A stretch of 64,000 bases of DNA from Kalaharituber pfeilii (GCA_015179045.1 WHUZ01000151.1:1-64000), one strand, 5' to 3'. Shown: positions 10,776 through 20,860, numbered from the stretch's first letter. Program-made: numbers and translations. Notes: generated by a model not told the origin, from the letters alone.

Positions 10776-11455
10776 TCTACAATTCCATATCTCATACGTG
10801 CGCCCAATATGCCCAATGGTATGAAGATAGTCAATTAACTCAATTTGGCAATATCGCAGCATGTCTGAACTGCCCTGGTTAGTACATTATGGAATTGAGA
10901 TTAAGTTTATGGTGTTGAAAAGGGGGCGGAGTCAGATACGTACTGCGCTCTCCCTTGGGTTACTGAATTGAGTGCTGGTGAGGTCGCTTGGGCCCCCGTT
11001 GGGTCTCGTATAGGTTGCTAAATTTGGAGCTGATTCTACAGAGCGAGGGGTTAGAGGGTCGCCCATACCAAATTTCAGTCGCAGGTCGCGTGTATGCCAG
11101 GGGTATTTTCTTTCAAACTTTGGCATGCGGCATGAATTAAACTCAAGTTGGCCGCTTTTTTTCTATGCTAGCATGGGCATATCTGATGCTAGCCACAAAT
11201 GGGGTTTTTTTTTTTGCGACGCCGGCCAAAAGTGCTTTGACGCTGGCCTAAATGAAAATCACTAGGATGCACATCACACATATTTTACTTTTTATCACAT
11301 TGTGGCCGTTGCTTTATGCCCGTAGCACATTTTGCCCACACGAAATATGCTGAAACTGGCTCATCGCGAGTGCTTGTAAAGTTCGTTGAAAATAGACTCC
11401 TCGTGCCTATAGAAAACAGCCCATTTCGGATATGTCAAATACGTCTGAAAATTGC
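10776..11455. other. No gene recognised
   Basis: Unique-looking, unannotated DNA. A short T-run and scattered satellite-like words (GGCTCATCGCGAG, AATAGACTCC) occur, but no ORF with a recognisable domain was seen. Confidence 0.5.
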
Positions 11456-11703
11456 TTTCGCGCACCTGAGTTGAATGGGCCAGTTTGCGCATAAATATTT
11501 CGTGATAGGGTGTCCAAATTCATTATGTAAGGAAGTATTTGGACAGCTGACGTGATGAAATTTGGACAGCTGACATAATGAATTTGGACTTTTCACACCA
11601 ATTCTTTCTGCCCAAGCATACGAAAATATGCTAGTTTCCGCCAAAAACCGCATAGCGCATAATATGCATTATCCCCTGTCCAAATACTTATTTTTCTGTC
11701 TAG
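11456..11703 (-). mobile_element. Foldback MITE, truncated copy
   Basis: The right end CTTATTTTTCTGTCTAG followed by TA matches the complete copy at 53911-54217. The interior (CCAAATTCATTATGT..ACATAATGAATTTGG, itself palindromic) also matches, in opposite orientation. The left terminal repeat is missing. Confidence 0.75.
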
Positions 11704-11784
11704 TACTTATGTATATGTCATATTATATTGCCATTGCGGTACTTCCCATACCAGACATGCGTGCTATCATACCTTGTCTCATCA

Positions 11785-11873
11785 TGCCAAGAAACCATGG
11801 GGCGGCTGTAGCTCCATGGTTTCTTGGCATAGGTGCTATACACCGTGCTACCACCGCTCCATGGTTTCTTGGC
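11785..11873. repeat. Second copy of the CCAAGAAACCATGG palindrome plus a half copy
   Basis: TGCCAAGAAACCATGGGGC then GCTCCATGGTTTCTTGGCA (one to two mismatches between arms), followed at 11852 by GCTCCATGGTTTCTTGGCA alone. Confidence 0.8.
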
Positions 11874-11879
11874 AAAGGT

Positions 11880-12185
11880 GCTATACATTTCGTGATGTTG
11901 AAAGAGACCCGCCATACCTGTGATATTGACCTCATTCTGCCATTCTCGTGTCATCGATTGGGCCTTATGGTACGTGTCAGATTCAGGTCACATTCACACA
12001 TCTCGCGACATTGAAAGGGACCCACCATACATATGAAATTGCACTCATCATGCCACTGTCGTGCCGTCTAAAGGGCCCTACGGGACGTGTCAGATTCAGT
12101 TCACGTTCACACATCTCACGATGCTGAAAGGGACCCGTCATACATATGAAATTGCACACATTGTCCTTACAGCCTCCACACACCA
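11880..12185 (+). repeat. Degenerate ~115-120 bp tandem repeat
   Basis: Repeated blocks CACACATCTC.CGA..TGAAAGGGACCC, CATACATATGAAATTGCAC and GGACGTGTCAGATTCAG. About two and a half units. Non-coding. Confidence 0.6.
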
Positions 12186-12197
12186 AGCCAAGGGTCA

Positions 12198-12364
12198 AGT
12201 TCTAGAAGGTAGGAGAATGCGGGGTTAAGTTCTAGAAGCTAGGAGAGCGGGGGCGACGGCGCGTGGGGCCCATGTACGTAGAGAGTTAGTTTAGCCTGTC
12301 TCCGGGCTATGAGGGCTTGCCCAGGGACCCTGCCATGGCCAAGTGCTACAAGCGGGGTTATGTG

Positions 12365-12400
<36 letters not shown>
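12198..12400 (+). mobile_element. LINE-B2 3' UTR fragment with poly-A
   Basis: A 5'-truncated copy restricted to the 3' UTR. The stretch from TTCTAGAAGCTAGGAGAGC through CCATGTACGTAGAGAGTTAG to CCCTGCCATGGCCAAG and a ~30-nt A-run matches the UTR of the LINE-B2 copy at 37028-37600. Target duplication not found. Confidence 0.75.
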
Positions 12401-12778
12401 CCACGACCGCCGGCAAGCCATGACCGTCTCCCGCCGACAGCCGGCAGGCTCATAGAACCGGCTAGCTATAGGTAGCTAGTAAGCTGCCACTATAGCCCGC
12501 CTGCCAGTATAGCCTGCCTACCAGTATGGCCCACCCGCCAGTATAGCCCGCCTGCTAGGACCCATATGGTTGCTCGCAGTCCATATGTTCTTGTTATTCT
12601 TGTCAATCCCTAGATCTAATTCAGTACTTGGTCTTCTCTGCCTTTTCACCATAGTCTGCCATCGCCGCTGAACTGGAACCACTGAACTACCACCTGCAAG
12701 CCTCTCCTGTCAAGCCTCTGCCGTTCAGCGCTTGCAAAACTACTGTTACCCTGAACCGGAATACGATTACCCTTCCCA

Positions 12779-13668
12779 GTGGACACAACTAGAGATGAAT
12801 GGGAAACAGCCATCACCGAAGCTGAAGACGAGGGCTGGGTGAGCCACTACACTGATGGCAGTCGAATAGAAGACGCATCTGGAGCCGGGTTATACCAACA
12901 ACACCCGACAAAGAGGATATCAAGGTATCTAGGTCGATGGAGCACCGTCAATGATGCTGAACTGATAGCTATGAGCGAAGCCCTGAACACTCGAGGCAAC
13001 GAGCTGCTAATCATCACTGACTCAAAGGTAGCCATTTTTTTTTTTTTTTTTTTTCCTTTCACGTGACCCCGCTTGTAGCTGTTCGCCATGGCAGGGCGAA
13101 AAAGGTAGCCATAACCAAGCTCCAACGGATTGCTGACGGCGAACCCACCTACGATGGGGCTTCACAGCTGGTACGAGAAGCATGGGACCGAAGGGAGCAA
13201 GCTGGAGACCGGGACGTGGCAGTCATGTGGGTAAAAGGCCACAAGGGTGTATATGGCAATACAGAAGCGGACCGAGCGGCCAAGATTGGCACCTGCCTGC
13301 AATACCAAGAGGAAGTCATAACCGAAGCCGGACTCAAACAACAAGCCAAAGCAGACAGAGCTGAGGAAAGAAACAGACTAGGACTGTCGTATCGACCTCT
13401 ACAAAGACTAGGACATAAGACCGCTACCCTGGCGGGCATCATAGGAGGCAAGGGCCTACGGGCGTGGAAACACAGGATGGGGACAGCAGACAGCCCAGAT
13501 TGCCGATGGTGCGGCGAGGAAGCCGAGACAACACAACACATATTGACAAACTGCCGGGTGTGGAAACAGAAATGCCCCCGAGGCATTGACGACCTCCGCC
13601 ACCCAAAGACAGACAAGGACGAAGACAGAGACAAGCTGTGGGAACTAATGGATTGGGCAGGGAGATAG
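12779..13668 (+). pseudogene. LINE ORF2 C-terminus: RNase H and zinc knuckle
   Basis: Encodes the last third of a Tad1-like ORF2. RNase H catalytic positions are visible: Asp in HYTDGSR, Glu in NDAELIAM, Asp in IITDSKVA, Asp in NTEADRAAK. These are followed by a C-x2-C-x8-H-x4-C knuckle (CRWCGEEAETTQHILTNC). A 65-bp retroposed tail at 13036-13100 sits directly after the third catalytic region and splits the frame into 12779-13066 and 13063-13668. 5' truncated, so no endonuclease or RT is present. Not functional on its own. Confidence 0.85.
13036..13100 (-). mobile_element. Micro-retroposon: LINE-B 3' hairpin plus poly-A
   Basis: 65-bp insertion flanked by AAAGGTAGCCAT (13024-13035 and 13101-13112). 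In sense orientation it is CCCTGCCATGGCGAACAGC, then TACAAGCGGGGTCACGTGAAA, then poly-A, preceded by only 4 extra bases. The same insertion is present in the reverse LINE copy (15139-15203). Confidence 0.9.
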
Positions 13669-13898
13669 GAAACAGAGCAGTCTTCATTTTCTTCACTTTT
13701 CCTTATATATTCAATTTCATGTATTTAGCACCTCGCCATAGCCCAGAGGGCGGCATGCGAGTAATGATATAAAAAAAAAAAAAAAAAAAAAAAACACGAT
13801 TACCCTGAACCCGTCATATCCGTTAGCAGCACCAGCTCGCCGCCGCGTGACAATTGCAGCTCAGCTTGTGCCCGTGCGTCGGCACAGCCATGTGCATA

Positions 13899-14070
13899 TA
13901 ATGCTGAAATGGCTGCTGAGCTGGCAGCCAAAATGGCAGCCAAAATGGCGGCCGAAATGGCGGCCGAAATGGCTACTGAAATGCGTGCTGAAATGGCTGC
14001 CAAAATGGCTATCGAAATGCATTCTGAAATGGCTGCAGAATGGCTACCGAAATGGCTACTGGAAATGGCT
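13899..14070 (+). repeat. 15-bp tandem repeat, second locus
   Basis: Degenerate GCTGAAATGGC(T/A)GCC units reading A-A-E-M-A/T, same family as 5203-5392 and 16648-16771. Confidence 0.75.
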
Positions 14071-14570
14071 AGGGCCAGCGATGCCTGTCAAATTCAGCTC
14101 ATTCCACTTCATCTTGTACCATCGGGTCGCACCAACTATACATATCAAATGTATGCTGCCATTGCGCTGCGAAAGTGCGCTGCCATTGTCCTGCTGCAAA
14201 GGTGCACTGCGAATATATGCTGCCATTGTGTTTTGAAAGTGCGCTGCCATTGCACTGCGAAAAGTGCAGTACCATTGCACTGTGAAAGTGCGCTGCCATT
14301 GCAACCCTAACCCTAAATTAAAAAAAAAAAAAAAAAAAAATATCAGTTCAATAGGTCAAGCGCCATCCTAAAGATTGAACTGACCTGTGCCTTGGCTGAA
14401 GTGCAAAGCTGTGGTCTCCAGCAATGGAAGTAACCATGGAGAGTGTTTTTTTTTTTTTTTTTTTTTTTATATCATTACTCGCATGCCGCCCTCTGGGCTA
14501 TGGCGAGGTGCTAAATACATGAAATTGAATATATAAGGAAAAGTGAAGAAAATGAAGACTGCTCTGTTTC

Positions 14571-15519
14571 CTATCTCCCTGCCCAATCCATTAGTTCCCA
14601 CAGCTTGTCTCTGTCTTCGTCCTTGTCTGTCTTTGGGTGGCGGAGGTCGTCAATGCCTCGGGGGCATTTCTGTTTCCACACCCGGCAGTTTGTCAATATG
14701 TGTTGTGTTGTCTCGGCTTCCTCGCCGCACCATCGGCAATCTGGGCTGTCTGCTGTCCCCATCCTGTGTTTCCACGCCCGTAGGCCCTTGCCTCCTATGA
14801 TGCCCGCCAGGGTAGCGGTCTTATGTCCTAGTCTTTGTAGAGGTCGATACGACAGTCCTAGTCTGTTTCTTTCCTCAGCTCTGTCTGCTTTGGCTTGTTG
14901 TTTGAGTCCGGCTTCGGTTATGACTTCCTCTTGGTATTGCAGGCAGGTGCCAATCTTGGCCGCTCGGTCCGCTTCTGTATTGCCATATACACCCTTGTGG
15001 CCTTTTACCCACATGACTGCCACGTCCCGGTCTCCAGCTTGCTCCCTTCGGTCCCATGCTTCTCGTACCAGCTGTGAAGCCCCATCGTAGGTGGGTTCGC
15101 CGTCAGCAATCCGTTGGAGCTTGGTTATGGCTACCTTTTTCGCCCTGCCATGGCGAACAGCTACAAGCGGGGTCACGTGAAAGGAAAAAAAAAAAAAAAA
15201 AAAATGGCTACCTTTGAGTCAGTGATGATTAGCAGCTCGTTGCCTCGAGTGTTCAGGGCTTCGCTCATAGCTATCAGTTCAGCATCATTGACGGTGCTCC
15301 ATCGACCTAGATACCTTGATATCCTCTTTGTCGGGTGTTGTTGGTATAACCCGGCTCCAGATGCGTCTTCTATTCGACTGCCATCAGTGTAGTGGCTCAC
15401 CCAGCCCTCGTCTTCAGCTTCGGTGATGGCTGTTTCCCATTCATCTCTAGTTGTGTCCACTGGGAGCATGGGAAGGTGAGGGGTTGACAGTACATTAGGG
15501 ATCCTCTCAGGTACAGTAG
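14571..15519 (-). pseudogene. LINE ORF2 C-terminus, reverse copy
   Basis: The 201-residue frame 14571-15176 is identical in translation to 13063-13668, and every base I compared directly agreed. It ends in the same C-x2-C-x8-H-x4-C knuckle. The RNase H start (HYTDGSR, NDAELIAM, IITDSKVA) is on 15173-15455. The extra 5' part (YLRGSLMYCQPL) is in another frame, so there is a frameshift near 15470. The micro-retroposon at 15139-15203 splits the RNase H domain at the same codon as in the plus copy. Confidence 0.85.
15139..15203 (+). mobile_element. Micro-retroposon inside the reverse LINE copy
   Basis: Same insertion, same ATGGCTACCTTT duplication (15127-15138, 15204-15215) and same internal sequence as 13036-13100. 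It was therefore present in the common source of both LINE copies. Confidence 0.9.
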
Positions 15520-16145
15520 GCAGCGAAAGTTGGGCTTTTTTACGGCCCGGTAAGACATACAACTTCGCATCCCCGCCGCAACACTCAATTTTGATCCGAG
15601 TATCTTCAAACCGGCCTCAAATGAAAGCTCTACGTCTCCTCTATATTTCTATGTAAAACAATAATACATTTCGTACTCTAAATCTTGCTGTATTTACAGT
15701 GAAAGATAGCGAGTTTTGAGTAAATTTTCGCACTAGTAGGCTATCCCTGTCATATCCCCAGCAACAGCCAAAAAACTCCATAGAAAATAAACTCAGCAAT
15801 TTTCAGAATGGTCTATGCCAAAAAGACATGACTTTTCGTCGACAGCCCATACAAATTTTTACCCTAACGTTACACACCACTGTACTTCTCATCACAAACC
15901 TCTGGCAACTACAACTACCCTAACTACCTTGTTAAGTAATAATTCCAATTAGCAATACACATTTTCGACGCATTTAACTTGCCGAAAGTGACCCATTTTC
16001 TCATATGTGAAGCTGTCATTTCTAACGAATTCAACATGCCAAAAAGAACCTATTTTCCACATCTGCAAAGAGCCTATTTGCAGCGTAGTTAACATGTGGA
16101 AAATGACCCATTTTCTACATGCGCGACGAGACTATTTAAAATGGT
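15515..16145 (+). repeat. Dispersed repeat, copy 2 (pairs with 8610-9290)
   Basis: Matches copy 1 over about 600 bp with small deletions. It stops within the first 58-bp-type unit (CATGCGCGACGAGACTATTTAA), where copy 1 continues into the array. Confidence 0.75.
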
Positions 16146-16660
16146 CTACTGTAGCACTAAAAAGACTGACTAAAAACTAAGTACAAGTATTGCCCGCTTG
16201 TCCTTCGTGATGCGGGTTGAACAACACCCAACGTCTATTTCCTTCCCCTGTCTGTCTCATACACGCACGTCTTTAACCACTTCCCTCCGAGCCTGACCTT
16301 TTGGTTGAGGTTTTGGGTTAAGGTTAGGATTGAGGTTGGGGTTGAGGTTGGGGTTGAGAATGGGGTTGGTGTCGCGGTCCCTTTTTTTTTTTTTTTTTTT
16401 TTTTTTTTCACGTGACCCCGCTTGTAGCTGTTCGCCATGGCAGGACGTGTCGCGGTCCCGACCGGCGGAGAGGTCGCAATTTTCTTCGGCTTTTTGCTCC
16501 TCCTTCTCCGGGTCGAGGGTGGGGGTGGTGCCGGTGATGTGGCTGGTGGCGATGTGGGTGGAGGTACCACCGGAGGTGTCTCTATCCGCTGAGCCCCAGT
16601 GGCTGATGTCCTGTAAACTCCGCCGGCTCCGTGTCTATGGTGAAAGGCTGCTCCAATGGC
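16145..16660 (-). mobile_element. ORF1-only element, 3'-truncated copy
   Basis: Minus strand reads KVRLGGKWLKT.VYETDRGRK-stop followed by a 3' UTR with CCCGCATCACGAAGGACA.GCGGGCAATAC, matching the element at 22339-22705. A proline/threonine-rich N-terminal half is interrupted by the micro-insertion at 16382-16446. No hairpin or poly-A remains at the 3' side. Confidence 0.65.
16382..16446 (-). mobile_element. Micro-retroposon (LINE-B hairpin plus poly-A)
   Basis: Flanked by GTGTCGCGGTCCC (16369-16381 and 16447-16459). Sense start is GTCCTGCCATGGCGAACAGC. Confidence 0.9.
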
Positions 16661-16771
16661 TGCTGAAATAGCAGCCAAAATGGCAGTCGAAATAGCAGTC
16701 GAAATGGCAGCCGAAATGGCTACCGACGAAATGAATGCTGAAAAGGCTGCTGAAATGGCTGCCGAAATGGG
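16648..16771 (+). repeat. 15-bp tandem repeat, third locus
   Basis: GCTGAAATAGCAGCC-type units as at 5203 and 13899. Interrupted at a TA by the MITE at 16774-18643. Confidence 0.7.
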
Positions 16772-17215
16772 TACTGTAGTTCACCACTTTCCCGGACACC
16801 CCACTTTCCCGGACACATTTACCACCAAAACTGCGCAACTTTCGCACTCAATATCTCAACAACCATAACAGCATTTGTGAATGCGCTTTGTATAGCTATT
16901 AGACAAAGTGTAATTCTTGCTATCTAGCACTTTTTCTTCATCAAAAATTGTGGGTGCAAAGGGATTATGGCTTGTCGCATTTTTGTTGGAAGGCTTGGCA
17001 TTTATTTGTATGGGATCTCCATACAAAACGTTCATAAGACTTGAATATAGTCCTACTCTTCAACGCTAATTACAATAGCTATGATAGTATATGTCCAGAA
17101 TCACCTGAAGAGTTATAGTAAGGTGCTGCATTTAGTTTACTTTCATTTGTTGAATTGTAGAGTTGGTGTACAACTATCTACTTTTGGGTGTGTTTCTCAT
17201 ATAAATGGTTTCTAT

Positions 17216-18045
17216 CCATCCCCCTACATATCTTCCCCACACTCCCTAGCGACACGAGCCGGGAGAGATGGGAGGAAGTCATTCAAGCCGAAGAAGAGGA
17301 AGGTTGGAAAGGGGTCTACACGGACGGAAGCCGCATAGACAACCTCACCGGGGCGGGAACACACTCTCGCGGACAGGAAGAGTACATATACCTCGGCAGA
17401 TGCAACACCGTCAACGACGGAGAAATGATCGCAATTGGCAAGGCCCTCAACACCGAAGGGGAACTCATGATCCTAACCGACTCGCGCACAGCAATTTCCA
17501 GACTACAAAAGATAGCCAACGGCGACCCAAACGCCGAAGGCTCATCCATGGCAGTTCGACAGGCATGGGAAGAGAGGACCAGACGCGGCGACCTAGACAC
17601 AGCTGTCATGTGGGTCAAGAGCCACATAGGGATAGTCGGGAACTCCAAGGCGGACAAGGCAGCCAGGACGAGCACAGCCATCCAGTACGAAGACGAAATG
17701 GTCACGGAGGCGGGTATAAGACAAGAAGCCAAAAGACTCAGAGCAGAAGAACGCAATCGTCTGGGACTATCATACAGACCCCTCCAGACAATCGACAACC
17801 GAAAAAGATTATCCACCCTGGCAGGGATCCTCGGGAACAAGGGCCTCAAGGAGTGGAGACACCGCATAGGCCAAGCCGATTCACCGGAGTGTCGATGGTG
17901 CGGGAGAGCCCTGGAAAACCTGACGCACATATCCAACGATTGCGCCCCTTGGCTCAGGAGGATGAGAGGAGGGGCTGAAAGCCTCACACATCCGGACAAA
18001 GACATCAACATGGCGGAGATATTGGACTGGGCGGGGAAAGAGTAA
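17216..18045 (+). pseudogene. LINE-A ORF2 C-terminus: RNase H and zinc knuckle
   Basis: Single open frame of about 275 residues to the natural stop. RNase H shows VYTDGSR, NDGEMIAI, LTDSRTA and NSKADKAA; the usual Glu of NTEAD is Lys here, but the catalytic Asp remains. Knuckle CRWCGRALENLTHISNDC follows (C-x2-C-x8-H-x4-C). The ORF ends MAEILDWAGKE, the same C-terminus as the copies at 31071 and 33943. Truncated before the RT domain. The open frame suggests a fairly recent insertion. Confidence 0.85.
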
Positions 18046-18186
18046 ACTTGGGACTTAGAGCGGGCGGGGATATCTCAGTTTTTCATATTATTCTTTTCAT
18101 TCTCATTTCACATTATGTATCTAAAACATCGCCATAGCCTTCGAGGCGGCATGCGATTAATGAAATAAAAAAAAAAAAAAAAAAAA
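17216..18186 (+). mobile_element. LINE-A, 5'-truncated copy inside the MITE
   Basis: Flanked by GGTTTCTAT (17207-17215 and 18187-18195). 3' hairpin at 18128-18157 with outer stem ATCGC/GCGAT and inner stem GCCT/AGGC around TCG, then poly-A. Confidence 0.9.
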
Positions 18187-18645
18187 GGTTTCTATGGGAA
18201 ATATGAATATTGTGAATGATTTCACAACCACTACAGGTATTACCTAACTACGTTGCTCATAGTTTCCAACTGAGTGATCCTATTGAATGTGAGGGTCTGA
18301 GTTTTTTTCATGAATTGATTGCATGTGTAGCATGCAGAATTCGGGGGCGGTGACATTTGTATGGAAATCCCATACAAATAAATGCCAAGCCTTCCAACAA
18401 AAATGCGACAAGCCATAATCCCTTTGCACCCACAATTTTTGATGAAGAAAAAGTGCTAGATAGCAAGAATTACACTTTGTCTAATAGCTATACAAAGCGC
18501 ATCCACAGATGCTGTTATGGTTGTTGAGATATTGAGTGCGGAAGTTGCGCAGTTTTGGTGGTAAATGTGTCCGGGAAAGTGGGGTGTCCGGGAAAGTGGG
18601 GTGTCCGGGAAAGTGGGGTGTCCGGGAAAGTGGTGAACTACAGTA

Positions 18646-18949
18646 CTGAAATGCGCCATGCGCAAAATGGTCTATTTTCTACATGGCCTGCACGGCGGTT
18701 GATGGCTTGCACAGTGGTTGACTACTGCGGCCACTGGTACATGTGCTATTGTGCTTTGCGCATCGGGATACCCGGCAATTGACAGATAACGTCCTGTTCT
18801 TCACTTCCAACATTTTATGGTTCATAATAGTGATGATATTGCAATGTGATTTCTACAATTTGCAACATGAGGCAATTAACCTGTCGCGTTGGATGATATA
18901 CCCATGCCGCAGGAGCTTGACTGTCCGCGAAAGGGCCTACTCCGCATAC
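18646..18949. other. No gene recognised
   Basis: Resumes the sequence split by the MITE, with scattered GCGCAAAATGGTCTATTTTC satellite words; otherwise unannotated. Confidence 0.4.
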
Positions 18950-19420
18950 GCACGAGGAGCCAATTTTCAACCATTTAACATGTGTAAAATGGTCTGCTTT
19001 ACTATTTTACACATGCACGGTGGGGTTATTTTCAATTGACTCATTCAATGCGCGAGCAGCCAATTTTTGTCATATTTGAGATGCGCAAAATGACCTACTT
19101 TCTACACGCGCGATGAGGGCATTTTCGACGTATTTAACGTGCGGAAATGGCCTATTTTCTACATGCGTGACGAGGGCATTGAACAGGCGGAAAATGACCT
19201 ATTTTTAACATGCCGGACGAGCCCATTTGTGATGTATTTAACATGCGCAAACTGTGCTAGTTCACGGATGCGGGAGGAGGGCGTTTTTGACATAGCCCTT
19301 TGGGCGGCATGCGAGTATTCCTACGCGATGCGTGAGCAGTCTATTTTCGACGTATTTAACATGCCCAAAATGGCCTGTTTTCTGCCTGGGCAATTTTCCG
19401 GCTGTGTTTAGCAGGTCCGG
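18950..19420 (+). repeat. Degenerate 58-bp-type repeats
   Basis: Repeated GACGTATTTAACATGCGCAAAATGG and TTTTCTACATGCG.GACGAGGGCAT words, more diverged than the array at 9290-9850. Confidence 0.7.
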
Positions 19421-19429
19421 GTCAGGTCA

Positions 19430-19925
19430 AGGTACAAGATCTGGGTACGGGGTGGGCGGCGGGCGCCGAGGCAATTTCACAGTGGAGGCAGAGGCAGAGG
19501 CAGAGGCAGAGGCGGTCGGAACTATGTGATATCGAGAGGTAGATGTATTAAAAGCTACATACACAACTTGGGTAGGATACAAGTTGTTGCGTGGAGAAGC
19601 AAGAGGGAGGAGGGAGGAGGGCCTCTTCATAGAAAACCCTCGGTGGGAAATCCAAGCAAACAAGGAAACAAACAAACGAAGTACGTGGAAAACCGAGGAA
19701 AGGACTGGAAGTACATGGAAAGCAAAGGAAACGACAGGATGTACATGGATGGCCTAAGGAGATACCTGTCGCTGGTGGATTCCGGGGTCTTCCAGGCAGG
19801 TTGTACGGCTTCCGGCAGGTTCTACGGCTTTCCGGCGGGTTCTGCGGCTTTCCGGCCGGTTCTGGGGATCCGGGTTCTTCAGCAGATTCTGGCAGGTTCT
19901 TCGAGTTCGGGTCCGGGTTGGATTG
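19430..19925 (-). mobile_element. LTR-like sequence, copy 2 (reverse)
   Basis: Reverse-complement homologue of 6800-7315, including the GAGGCCTCTTCATAGAAAAC promoter region and the (GGCAGA)n tract near 19486-19512. It interrupts the 58-bp-type repeat field, which resumes at about 19935. Confidence 0.55.
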
Positions 19926-19934
19926 TCACACCGA

Positions 19935-20360
19935 CGTATTTAACATGCGCAAAATGGCCCATTTGCTGCGTGCGGTAGGAGCCAATTTTTGACGTATTTA
20001 CCATGCGCAACATTGGCTATTTTGCCCCAGTAGGAGAAGGGCGTTTTTGGTGTATTTGACCTGCGCCAAGTGACCTGTTTTCCAACTGCGTAAGGAGCCA
20101 ACTCTGGACGTATTTAACATGCTCCACAAATACGCGAAGAGTACATTTGCGACGTGTTTAATCTGCACAAAGCGTTCCATGCGCACGACGAGAGTATTTT
20201 CGACGCATTTACGATGCCTATTCCACGCATGCGCGAGCAGCTAATTTTCAATTTTTTTTTTTGCTTTCTTTTTCTTTTTATTTTACATTACTACGCTCGC
20301 AGCCGTTTGCCATGGAAGGGCCAATTTTCAAGGTATTCAACATGCGCGAGGACCCAATTT
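19935..20360 (+). repeat. Degenerate 58-bp-type repeats, interrupted
   Basis: Continuation of the CGTATTTAACATGCGC field; a micro-retroposon splits it at 20252-20322. Confidence 0.65.
20252..20322 (-). mobile_element. Micro-retroposon, divergent hairpin variant
   Basis: 71 bp flanked by AATTTTCAA (20243-20251 and 20323-20331). Sense sequence starts GGCCCTTCCATGGCAAACGG and ends GAGCGTAGTAATGTAAAAT plus an A-rich tail. This is a variant between the B-type and C-type LINE tails. Confidence 0.75.
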
Positions 20361-20456
20361 TCGATTATACTCTGTAGTTTTCAGAATGGTCTATGCCAAA
20401 AAGAGATGAATTTTCGTCGACAGCCTATACAAATTCTTACCCCAGCATCAACAGCT

Positions 20457-20720
20457 CATTCCTAAACATTCTACCTGGTTCTAGTCATTTCCTTAGTCTT
20501 CTATATGTTTCTCTTGTTTGTTTATTTCCTCGAAGGAATTGGAGTTTGGCCATGGGGGCTCTCTATAAAAGAGGCCCTCCCTCCCCGCTCTCTAGACTCC
20601 CTATGCAACAACTTGTATTCCCATCCAAGTTGTAGTTTAGTAATCAATACGCTTGTACTTCTCATATCCTATAGTTCCACCTTTGCCTGCTATGAACCTA
20701 TGCACCCTATACCGCATTTG
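20457..20720 (+). mobile_element. LTR-like sequence, copy 3
   Basis: Shares CTACCTGGTT(C/T)AGTCATTTCC, CTCTATAAAAGAGGCCCTCC (TATA box near 20560) and ACAACTTGTAT with copies 1 and 2. Followed by unrecognised sequence with a CCCGTAACA at 20852-20860. Confidence 0.5.
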
Positions 20721-20860
20721 GAACCCCGGCAACACAGCAGGCCCTACACCTAACAATACCATTCTATCAAGCTCCAAGCTCACCCCGAGCCCGACACAAA
20801 AGGCCCAGACACCCAGAACTCCCTCCCGCCCTAAGACCAAGCTCCTCACCTAACCCGTAA

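Larger units (their letters stand above)
12774..13795 (+). mobile_element. 5'-truncated LINE (type-C tail), plus copy of an inverted pair
   Basis: Flanked by the duplication ACGATTACCCT (12763-12773 and 13796-13806). Contains the end of ORF2 and a 3' hairpin at 13732-13761 (CTCGC/GCGAG outer stem, GCCC/GGGC inner stem) followed by a 24-nt A-run. Near-identical copy in reverse at 14444-15520. Confidence 0.9.
12640..14318 (+). repeat. Composite dispersed repeat split by a LINE
   Basis: 12640-12773 and 13796-14318 together match the locus at 4990-5530: GCTGAACT.GAACCACTGAACTAC, then GTTACCCTGAACC, then the GCACCAGCTC..GTGACAATTG block, the 15-bp repeats and the ~24-bp repeats. The LINE at 12774-13795 separates them. 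It ends with AACCCTAACCCTAAA at 14302-14317 followed by an A-run. Confidence 0.7.
14444..15520 (-). mobile_element. 5'-truncated LINE (type-C tail), minus copy of an inverted pair
   Basis: T-run then hairpin (14478-14507) and the same ORF2 end as 12774-13795 in reverse. It extends ~50 bp further at its 5' end, up to the YLRGSL codons near 15515. No target duplication was found next to the T-run or the 5' end, so one boundary may be rearranged. Confidence 0.85.
16774..18643. mobile_element. TA-flanked MITE with ~270-bp inverted arms, interrupted by a LINE
   Basis: Ends CTGTAGTTCACCACTTTCCC and its complement, each bordered by TA (16772-16773 and 18644-18645), a Tc1/mariner-type target. Arms 16774-17060 and 18360-18643 are inverted copies. 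The 16-bp word CCACTTTCCCGGACAC is present about twice on the left and four times on the right. No transposase is encoded. Without the LINE it would be ~890 bp. Confidence 0.85.

Noticed and set aside
14301..14317. Telomeric repeat CCCTAACCCTAA
   Set aside because: Only two units, followed by poly-A and inside a dispersed repeat; not a telomere.
17268..18011. Long alternative-frame and antisense ORFs over LINE-A (236 and 231 aa)
   Set aside because: Shadows of the RNase H frame; Arg-rich and Ser/Leu-rich composition, no motif.
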